Both the position numbers and the translations under genes were made by a program. Of a stretch of DNA of 64,000 bases, positions 7,844 to 13,501 are shown one piece after another (the stretch's first letter is position 1; each line of letters begins with the position of its first letter). A model generated the notes under the pieces. The model was not told the origin of the DNA. It did not search any database and saw only the letters and a list, made by a program, of their open reading frames with translations. Origin of the DNA: Thalassotalea sp. 273M-4 (GTDB lineage: Bacteria; Pseudomonadota; Gammaproteobacteria; Enterobacterales; Alteromonadaceae); contig NZ_CP166961.1 in NCBI RefSeq assembly GCF_041410465.1, forward strand, positions 620,001-684,000, read 5' to 3'.

Positions 7844-8486
7844 CTAAACTCCCTGGGAAATAGTCAACGATATCGGTTAATGGACGAAATAAATTGACAA
7901 AAACATCGGTATCACCGTCTTGCCAAACCTCAACATCGATACTAAATTGAGCATGATTTCCTTCCAGAGCATAGAGTTCAAAAGGTTCGCCAGCGTCTTT
8001 ACCTTCAAACTCTGATAACGTTGTACAGCGGTGATCTTTGCGATGAAAATACCCCACTTGAGCAAATTTATTTTGCCGATATGCCTCACAAGTCCATTGT
8101 GCTAATGGTGATGTAATGGTTTGCCTGTCAAGGATAGCCTGACCCGGCTCATCAAATACTTCGCTAAATTGGTCAAGGCAAAATAATTGACCGACGTGAT
8201 CTTCATCGACCAATAAAGATATTTTAAGGTGGGTGGTGTCATCTTCATCTAAGGATAAATACAGTTGCGTGTCATCGTGTCCATTTAACACCCATTCGCT
8301 AACAACTTGGTGTTCAAATTCGTAGCTGTTTACTGCCGTGACTTGAAACTGTTGTCCACGTAATATTTCGGGTAAAGCAAAGCTGTCGTTAAATACAACA
8401 ATGTCGTTAATCCGCAATTGCTTTGGATGATTGAGTGTGCGCTGTTTGGGCGTGTCTTTGTTAAAAAGATTTTTTAGAAAACTCAT
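7836..8486 (-). CDS. yjfK: DUF2491 family protein, YjfK-like
   Basis: 216 residues, soluble, without a signal peptide, beginning MSFLKNLFNK. I assign it to the DUF2491/YjfK family from its general character (acidic, WxCEAYRQ..YFHRKDHRC segment) and from its position after a PspA-family gene. E. coli has yjfI (DUF2170), yjfJ (PspA-like), yjfK (DUF2491) and yjfL (DUF350) in a row. Biochemical function is unknown. A strong hairpin with a U run precedes it (8495-8530), so it may be expressed below the pspA-like gene. It overlaps the following gene by 8 bases. Confidence 0.7.
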   Translation of the reverse strand: MSFLKNLFNKDTPKQRTLNHPKQLRINDIVVFNDSFALPEILRGQQFQVTAVNSYEFEHQVVSEWVLNGHDDTQLYLSLDEDDTTHLKISLLVDEDHVGQLFCLDQFSEVFDEPGQAILDRQTITSPLAQWTCEAYRQNKFAQVGYFHRKDHRCTTLSEFEGKDAGEPFELYALEGNHAQFSIDVEVWQDGDTDVFVNLFRPLTDIVDYFPGSLDE

Positions 8487-8494
8487 TAATACTC

Positions 8495-8530
8495 CAAAAA
8501 ATAGCCTTAAAGCAGGGCTTTAAGGCTATT
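8495..8530 (-). terminator. intra-operon hairpin with U tract (attenuator-like)
   Basis: A perfect 14-bp stem (8500-8513 and 8517-8530) with a 3-base loop, followed on the minus strand by about six U. It fills the 49-bp gap between the pspA-like gene and yjfK and has the form of an intrinsic terminator. As the downstream genes are in the same orientation with no evident promoter of their own, partial termination or mRNA 3'-end protection is the likely effect. Confidence 0.75.
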
Positions 8531-8535
8531 ACGGG

Positions 8536-9225
8536 CTATTTTTGCTTAGCTTTGATACGCTCTAGTACTGAATTAGCACTTTGATCTTGTTGACCAATAC
8601 CTGCAGCTTTTAATTGTGCTTGCAGTGAATTGTCAGTGTCTTCTGACTCTAGTACTTCCGCGGCTTTGAGTTGATCATCAAACTTTTGTTGTTTGGCTTT
8701 AATGCGCTCTAAAGAGTCTTTGGCATTTAATAACTTTGAGTTGCTTGAAGCAAAGTTATCGGTAATTGCCGACGTCGCTTTTTGCACACTTGCCGTCGTT
8801 TTCACCATAGACAACTGACGCTTATATTCACCAACTTGACGTTCGCTCTTTTTCACCAATTCTTTTAATCGTTCAGCATTGGTGGCAAAGCTTTCTAATG
8901 TTTGTTGCTGAGTCCCTAACTCTGACTCTAGAGCCGCAATTTTTTCAGCAACTTGCAACGCCAAAGCTTCGTTGCCCTGCTCAAGAGCTTGTCCTGCGTA
9001 GCCTTCGTGTTCTGAAATTTCACGTTTAAGACGATCAACCTCACGACTGGCCGCCATTTGTTGAGCCATCACTGACGTTAAGTCGCGTTTTGCCTTTGTT
9101 AAGTGGTTCTCTGCATCACGAATTTCTTGTTCGAAGATACGAGTTGCATTGGCATCAACAATTCCTTCACCAATTTCAGTTGCACCACCACGAATAGCGG
9201 TCATAATTTTTTTAAAAATACTCAT
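8536..9225 (-). CDS. yjfJ: PspA/IM30 family protein, YjfJ-like
   Basis: 229 residues, nearly all alpha-helical coiled coil, with the PspA/Vipp1 (bacterial ESCRT-III-like) opening MSIFKKIMTAIRGGATEIGEG. Then come ARIFEQEIRDAENHLTKAKRDLTSVMAQ and a long helical hairpin with EISEHEGYAGQALEQGNEALA. Family members bind stressed inner membrane and assemble into rings or rods. Unlike classical phage-shock operons, no pspB, pspC or pspF is nearby; its neighbours are the DUF2170, DUF2491, DUF350 and spermidine-synthase-like genes. It lies 19 bp after yjfI and is probably co-transcribed from the promoter near 9766. Confidence 0.9.
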   Translation of the reverse strand: MSIFKKIMTAIRGGATEIGEGIVDANATRIFEQEIRDAENHLTKAKRDLTSVMAQQMAASREVDRLKREISEHEGYAGQALEQGNEALALQVAEKIAALESELGTQQQTLESFATNAERLKELVKKSERQVGEYKRQLSMVKTTASVQKATSAITDNFASSNSKLLNAKDSLERIKAKQQKFDDQLKAAEVLESEDTDNSLQAQLKAAGIGQQDQSANSVLERIKAKQK

Positions 9226-9244
9226 AATAACTCCATACCTTTTA

Positions 9245-9658
9245 CTAAAGTAAAAACTCGCTCATATCGTCGATAACTTCGACCGCGTTGTTGTTTAAAA
9301 CGGCCAGTTCATGCTCGATGTCACTGAACGATGAATTAATTGATAATGCCCCAAAAATGACGTACTTATCACCGATTTTTGAAAAAGACGATAACGGCAT
9401 CGGGATATTCATTTCAAGCATGGCTTCAAGCATGGCGGCACGCTTTTCTTGCTGTACTTCTTCTTCGCCCCATAAGTAGGTAATGCAAAGAATCTGATCA
9501 TCTGTTACCGACAAAAAAACCGGCAACTCTTCTCGACCTTCAACGGTTATTTGTAAAACATCCACTTCACCTGAAATGGGTTGGCAATCAAAAACCAAAC
9601 CGGTATCAGAGTTGTCGGCTAATCCGTTAAGGTGATCAGCAATTTTATGAATATTCAT
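9245..9658 (-). CDS. yjfI: DUF2170 family protein, YjfI-like
   Basis: 137 residues, acidic and soluble. The body alternates short strands and helices (VDVLQITVEGREELPVFLSV; ILCITYLWGEEEVQQEKRAAMLEAMLEMNIPMPLSSF). Assignment to DUF2170 rests on this character and on its position directly before a PspA-family gene, as in E. coli yjfI-yjfJ. Molecular function unknown. It is the first gene after two copies of the GACATAATATGTC palindrome, and AGAGGAT before the ATG is a good ribosome binding site. Confidence 0.75.
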   Translation of the reverse strand: MNIHKIADHLNGLADNSDTGLVFDCQPISGEVDVLQITVEGREELPVFLSVTDDQILCITYLWGEEEVQQEKRAAMLEAMLEMNIPMPLSSFSKIGDKYVIFGALSINSSFSDIEHELAVLNNNAVEVIDDMSEFLL

Positions 9659-9716
9659 GGTTATCCTCTTATTGTTAATAAAATAAAATCGTTTATCCTA
9701 AAGGTGATTTTATTTA

Positions 9717-9729
9717 GACATAATATGTC
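9717..9729. promoter_or_regulatory. palindromic operator, copy 1
   Basis: GACATAATATGTC, two perfect 6-bp arms around one base. It lies 59 bases before the yjfI start, close to where transcription from the promoter at 9739-9766 would begin. Identical to copies at 9752-9764 and 13449-13461. Confidence 0.7.
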
Positions 9730-9738
9730 ATAAATCTT

Positions 9739-9766
9739 AATTTAGCATACCGACATAATATGTCAA
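9739..9766 (-). promoter_or_regulatory. candidate promoter of yjfI-yjfJ-yjfK
   Basis: On the minus strand TTGACA (9761-9766), 16-base spacer, TAAATT (9739-9744). The -35 overlaps operator copy 2. This would give the second half of the cluster its own promoter. Confidence 0.5.
9752..9764. promoter_or_regulatory. palindromic operator, copy 2
   Basis: GACATAATATGTC again, centred 35 bp from copy 1. Its GACA half is the end of the -35 hexamer TTGACA, so a bound protein would block RNA polymerase. Confidence 0.7.
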
Positions 9767-9769
9767 ACA

Positions 9770-11488
9770 CTAATTTTGCAAATTTGCGTTTTCCAAACCC
9801 TGTTGATTTTGCCAAGCTCGTTGATGATATTGGTACAAGGTGTGGGAGCCTAAATAATTTATTTTCACCGAGTCTTTATCTTGGTAAAAATTACTTGGAA
9901 AATCAAAGGCATTTTTAATTAAAGTCAGGTTAAGCCAAGGGTGTTCAACAGCTAAACTTGGTTGCTGTTGTAAGCGTTGTAATGGTGACGCACCTAATTT
10001 ACTGGCGATACTCCAGCCCCACTCACCAAAGCTTGGTACATTGTCATGCATTTGCTCTACGGTGTTAAACCCTGCTGCTTTTAACGTTTTACCAACCGAT
10101 ATAAACGCTTCTTTGGCATGGTAAGGACTGGTTGATTGCACATTGATTAAGCCATCCCCTGCAAGTAATAAACGCAACCTTGCATAAAAGTTTACGGAAT
10201 AAAGCTTATTTAAATCTGGATGACTAGGATCGGGTAGATCAACAATAATGGCGTCATAGCTTTGGCCTTGTTTTAATAGGGTGTCAACGGTTAAAAAAGC
10301 GTCTTCGTTATATATCGTAACGCGTTCATCGAGCAGGCTACCTTTTGTCAGTTGCTTTATTTGCCTCGCCAGCGTCTTGGGTAAATGTTGTTCAGGGTAT
10401 TTAAAAATCTCGACCAATTGTTCATCAAGATCGATTAACGTGACGCTTTTGGGATCCCACATCAACACATCTCTTAGCGCTAAGCCATCGCCACCACCAA
10501 TGATTAAAACGTTATCGGTGCGGGCTGAACCGGCTAAGGTAGGGGCAACTAAATAACCATGGTAAATAAATTCATCAGCGGACGAAAATTGTAATCTTGA
10601 GTTGAGATAAAAGTTAATGATTTTATCTGTGTGTCCACCCATTTGGCGTTCGGTAAAGGTCAGCTGTTGATAACGGGTTTGTTCTGTATGCACCACTTTA
10701 TCAAGAAACAGCAAGTTGCTCATTTGGTTCAACCATTGATTACCGACTAAATAAACCCCAACAATGATCAGCGCTAATAGGAGATGACAACTGACTAAGG
10801 TTTTTCGCCAGCGTAATTTGTGCCAAAATCGAACCATAAACACAATGCCTGCTAACAGGTTTAAACTGGCGGTAAAGGCGGCCGCTTCACTGATATCAAT
10901 AGCCAGTAAAAACACAACCCAAATCGCGGCGCCAACCCCCGCGCCAATATAATCGGCGCCATACATGGTGCCAAAGTTATTGGCTAGATGCTGGCGATGA
11001 CAAAGCTCTCGAATACGAGCAATAAGCGGAATTTCCATTCCAATAAAAAAACCGAGCATAAAACCGATAACATAAGGGCTGTTAAACGCTAAAAACGTTA
11101 AGGTCTTAAATAACCCACCTTTGGGTATGGCATCTGGAGGAAGGGATAAAAGCTCACCAAGCTCTGCTGGTAATATTTGGGTAAAAGCGATGAAGGTTGC
11201 AATAAATAAAATACAGCTGCTACCAATTAAGCCTATTAATAACTCAAGGCAGGCAAAACCTTGGAAGCTATTTTTAATGGCGCGAGCCGCAAAAGAGCCT
11301 AACCCCATGGCGACAATCATCAGCCCTATCATTGAATAAATGGTGCTTTCCATAACACCAAGGATTCGACCAGCGTAATGCGATAGCAAGTATTCGTAGA
11401 TTAAACCACAGCCGGCTAAAACGGCCATGGTTAAGATCAATAACGTATCATCCCAGAATAACCGAGATTTAAAAAAAGTTAATTTCAC
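9770..11488 (-). CDS. membrane-anchored spermidine-synthase-like protein
   Basis: 572 residues in two parts. About 1-255 holds some seven hydrophobic helices (for example LLILTMAVLAGCGLIYEYLL, YVIGFMLGFFIGMEIPLI, AAFTASLNLLAGIVFMV). About 270-540 is a spermidine-synthase/methyltransferase fold with YQQLTFTE, VLIIGGGDGLALRDVLM (nucleotide site), VTLIDLDEQLVEI and IIVDLPDPSHP. The last keeps the catalytic-loop Asp of DSSDP in SpeE. Soluble SpeE is about 290 residues, so the membrane half is extra. It probably transfers an aminopropyl group, or another part of decarboxylated S-adenosylmethionine, at the inner membrane; the acceptor is unknown. It follows the DUF350 gene by 22 bp. Confidence 0.8.
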   Translation of the reverse strand: MKLTFFKSRLFWDDTLLILTMAVLAGCGLIYEYLLSHYAGRILGVMESTIYSMIGLMIVAMGLGSFAARAIKNSFQGFACLELLIGLIGSSCILFIATFIAFTQILPAELGELLSLPPDAIPKGGLFKTLTFLAFNSPYVIGFMLGFFIGMEIPLIARIRELCHRQHLANNFGTMYGADYIGAGVGAAIWVVFLLAIDISEAAAFTASLNLLAGIVFMVRFWHKLRWRKTLVSCHLLLALIIVGVYLVGNQWLNQMSNLLFLDKVVHTEQTRYQQLTFTERQMGGHTDKIINFYLNSRLQFSSADEFIYHGYLVAPTLAGSARTDNVLIIGGGDGLALRDVLMWDPKSVTLIDLDEQLVEIFKYPEQHLPKTLARQIKQLTKGSLLDERVTIYNEDAFLTVDTLLKQGQSYDAIIVDLPDPSHPDLNKLYSVNFYARLRLLLAGDGLINVQSTSPYHAKEAFISVGKTLKAAGFNTVEQMHDNVPSFGEWGWSIASKLGASPLQRLQQQPSLAVEHPWLNLTLIKNAFDFPSNFYQDKDSVKINYLGSHTLYQYHQRAWQNQQGLENANLQN

Positions 11489-11510
11489 AATGCGTTTGTT
11501 CGGGCTTCGA

Positions 11511-12413
11511 CTAAGCCATTAGACCGGTTAAAATCAAAGCAATACTAATGCTTATCGCCATTTCAATAGCCGCAACACCGACATTATGTTGTTGATCAAC
11601 TTCTTCGGTCATATTGATGCCCCATAAAATGATCCGCTTGGCAAAGCTGGTCAATATACCCACCAATATGGTCATTACCACACCAAAGATTAACCAGCCT
11701 AGAAGGTTCTCAACAATGGTTTCAGGGGTATAAATTAAAAAGTAACTGGCGGCCGTAACCGCCAAAGACGTTGAAATGATTTGGCCAGCATAGCGCAGTG
11801 CCAGTGCAACTTGACCTTGTTCAAAAGCTTCTTGTAACGAGTCATGTTGATTTTTTCTGGCGTATTGATACTCCCGGATGCGAGTAACAAGGACCAAAAT
11901 TAATTGCGAAACAAAAAAGCCACTTAAAATGGCAATAAAGGTATAACCGTCAAGGCCATTCACCCAGATAAGCACAGCGCGAATAATAATGGCGGTGGCG
12001 ATTACCCCAGCGGCATCAACAATGCCAACAGTGATGTTGCGATTGCGTATTTGCGCCATTTTATCCAGTTTGTTTAAGGCCAATTTATCATGTAATAAAC
12101 GACCGAATTTAATTAACACCAAGCCGAATAAGCCATAGCTAAACATGCCTAACGCTTCGAGGTAGTAACTGTTAGCGCTTTCACCATAAATGGCACCGCT
12201 CATGACAATGCCTAAAGCAGCCACACTACCTGCGACACTAATGCCAAAGGCAAAATTGTCTTCACTGGCTAGCTCTTTGGTGGTATTTACCTTAGCGGAT
12301 AGGCCGGTAACAAAACGCATTGCACTTAATAAGGCGATTGCAATAACGATATCAATCGCCAAGATAATCAGCACTTCTTGATTGATGGCAGTAATATTAA
12401 GTAATTGATTCAT
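11511..12413 (-). CDS. yjfL: DUF350 family integral membrane protein, YjfL-like
   Basis: 300 residues with about eight transmembrane helices. It appears to contain two DUF350 units, each about 140 residues with a TM-loop-TM-TM layout: the first around FAFGISVAGSVAALGIVMSG, the second around ALALRYAGQIISTSLAVTAAS. It ends HNVGVAAIEMAISISIALIL. Function unknown; the family recurs beside PspA-like genes and polyamine-type enzymes. It lies 11 bp after the lipoprotein gene and 22 bp before the spermidine-synthase-like gene, so the three are surely one transcription unit. Confidence 0.8.
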   Translation of the reverse strand: MNQLLNITAINQEVLIILAIDIVIAIALLSAMRFVTGLSAKVNTTKELASEDNFAFGISVAGSVAALGIVMSGAIYGESANSYYLEALGMFSYGLFGLVLIKFGRLLHDKLALNKLDKMAQIRNRNITVGIVDAAGVIATAIIIRAVLIWVNGLDGYTFIAILSGFFVSQLILVLVTRIREYQYARKNQHDSLQEAFEQGQVALALRYAGQIISTSLAVTAASYFLIYTPETIVENLLGWLIFGVVMTILVGILTSFAKRIILWGINMTEEVDQQHNVGVAAIEMAISISIALILTGLMA

Positions 12414-12424
12414 AACCTTTCCTA

Positions 12425-13393
12425 TTATTTCCCTCGACGAAAGCTTCGTGAGGTTGTTTTTTGGCTATCACGAAAGCTGGCTTTGCTGGCGTACTTAGAT
12501 TTGCTGGCAAAACTTGATGTTTTTTTATTATTAGCGCGAAATTTATTGCTGCTTGTTTGTGCGCTGGCGCTTTGTCTTGACAAGCCTGAAGAGCCAGTGC
12601 GGTTTTTACTGTAAGCACTGGTAAACTTTTGGCCTCGACTTTCAAAGGATTTTCGCGTGCGTGTTTCAATTTGTGTTTGCTTTCGCAGCTGACTTGGCGA
12701 CGAATAGCGACTGCGGCCGTAATCGTGATAATAACTGTAGCCTCGGTTTGAACCCCAACGGTCATAATAAACGCGATTGCCACCAAGTAAGTCTCTTAAG
12801 AGAGCGTATTGTCCATACCAAACCCAAAAAGAGCTCCCCGAACTGTCATTTTGCCATTGACCGTAATTGGGGTTTCCTATGAGTTGGTCACCCGTGCCAA
12901 AGTCTTGCGCATTATTTGCCATCAAGGTCTGCTCTTTAGATAAAGAGTTTACTCTGGGTAACGCGCCATCTGACATGTCGGCCAAAACATTGAGCGGATC
13001 GCTAAGCGCATCCGAGTATAAAACGGGATCTGCCGCTTGATAAATATTAATCAGTTCGTCATAAAGAGCTTGATGATTGGCAAACATCTGCGGTTGATTG
13101 ACGGCGGTATTGTATCGGTCTAATAAGCTTTGATACATCGGGCCTTGTCGGCTTGCGTCTTTGCGAAACTCAGCCACTAAAGTGGCCAATTCGGGTTTTA
13201 CAGCTAAGACTCTATCAGCATAGTCGTTGATCAGTTTGGCATTACGGATCTTTCCCGAGTCCAAAGCTTGTCCAAGCTGTTCGATACGCTGCTCAGTCAC
13301 TGGCGTTTGTTTGGCGATTTGCTCTACGACGGGGTCTGTACAAGCGACTAAACAAAGGCAAAGCATTAAAATCAATGGTTTTATAGCTTGCAT
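12425..13393 (-). CDS. predicted outer-membrane lipoprotein with Ser/Arg/Lys-rich tail
   Basis: 322 residues. A lipoprotein signal with lipobox LVAC puts the acylated Cys at residue 18. The +2 residue is Thr, so Lol sorting to the outer membrane is expected. Residues about 25-150 are helical. A middle segment is Tyr/Trp/Gly-rich (FWVWYGQYALLRDLLGGNRVYYDRW) and the last 100 residues are low-complexity, rich in Ser, Lys, Arg and Gln. No known enzyme motif is visible. It is the first gene of the cluster: its start is preceded by GAGGGA and a promoter overlapping a 21-base palindrome. It could link the outer membrane or cell wall to the PspA-like system (inference). Confidence 0.75.
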   Translation of the reverse strand: MQAIKPLILMLCLCLVACTDPVVEQIAKQTPVTEQRIEQLGQALDSGKIRNAKLINDYADRVLAVKPELATLVAEFRKDASRQGPMYQSLLDRYNTAVNQPQMFANHQALYDELINIYQAADPVLYSDALSDPLNVLADMSDGALPRVNSLSKEQTLMANNAQDFGTGDQLIGNPNYGQWQNDSSGSSFWVWYGQYALLRDLLGGNRVYYDRWGSNRGYSYYHDYGRSRYSSPSQLRKQTQIETRTRKSFESRGQKFTSAYSKNRTGSSGLSRQSASAQTSSNKFRANNKKTSSFASKSKYASKASFRDSQKTTSRSFRRGK

Positions 13394-13434
13394 TTCTGCT
13401 CTCTTCCCTCAAAAATGCTAAAGTAATTGTACTA

Positions 13435-13463
13435 TTAATAACACCATAGACATAATATGTCTA
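13435..13463 (-). promoter_or_regulatory. candidate promoter of the lipoprotein-DUF350-spermidine-synthase genes
   Basis: On the minus strand TAGACA (13458-13463), exactly 17 bases, then TATTAA (13435-13440), 41 bases before the start codon. The -35 lies inside the palindrome at 13445-13465, the same geometry as at 9752. Confidence 0.6.
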
Positions 13464-13465
13464 TG
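13445..13465. promoter_or_regulatory. palindromic operator, copy 3 (21-base perfect palindrome)
   Basis: Ten perfectly complementary bases on each side of one central base, containing the 13-base core GACATAATATGTC at 13449-13461. It lies between the divergent lipoprotein and glnE genes and overlaps the -35 of the lipoprotein promoter. It could also affect glnE, whose start is under 40 bases away. Confidence 0.75.
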
Positions 13466-13501
13466 TTCTGACCTAACTAAGTGATCAGGGTGAATTCTCA
13501 A

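Noticed and set aside
9717..9764. Paired palindromes considered as a recombination (dif/xer) or integration site
   Set aside because: The identical palindrome recurs at another promoter of the same cluster and overlaps -35 elements, which fits operators better.
12397..12786. 129-codon minus-strand ORF in the lipoprotein region
   Set aside because: It lies in an alternative frame of the real lipoprotein gene, without ribosome binding site or recognisable domain.
13379..13480. Sigma-54 promoter expected for classical phage-shock operons
   Set aside because: No TGGCAC-N5-TTGC-type sequence was found before the lipoprotein gene; a sigma-70-like pair was found instead.
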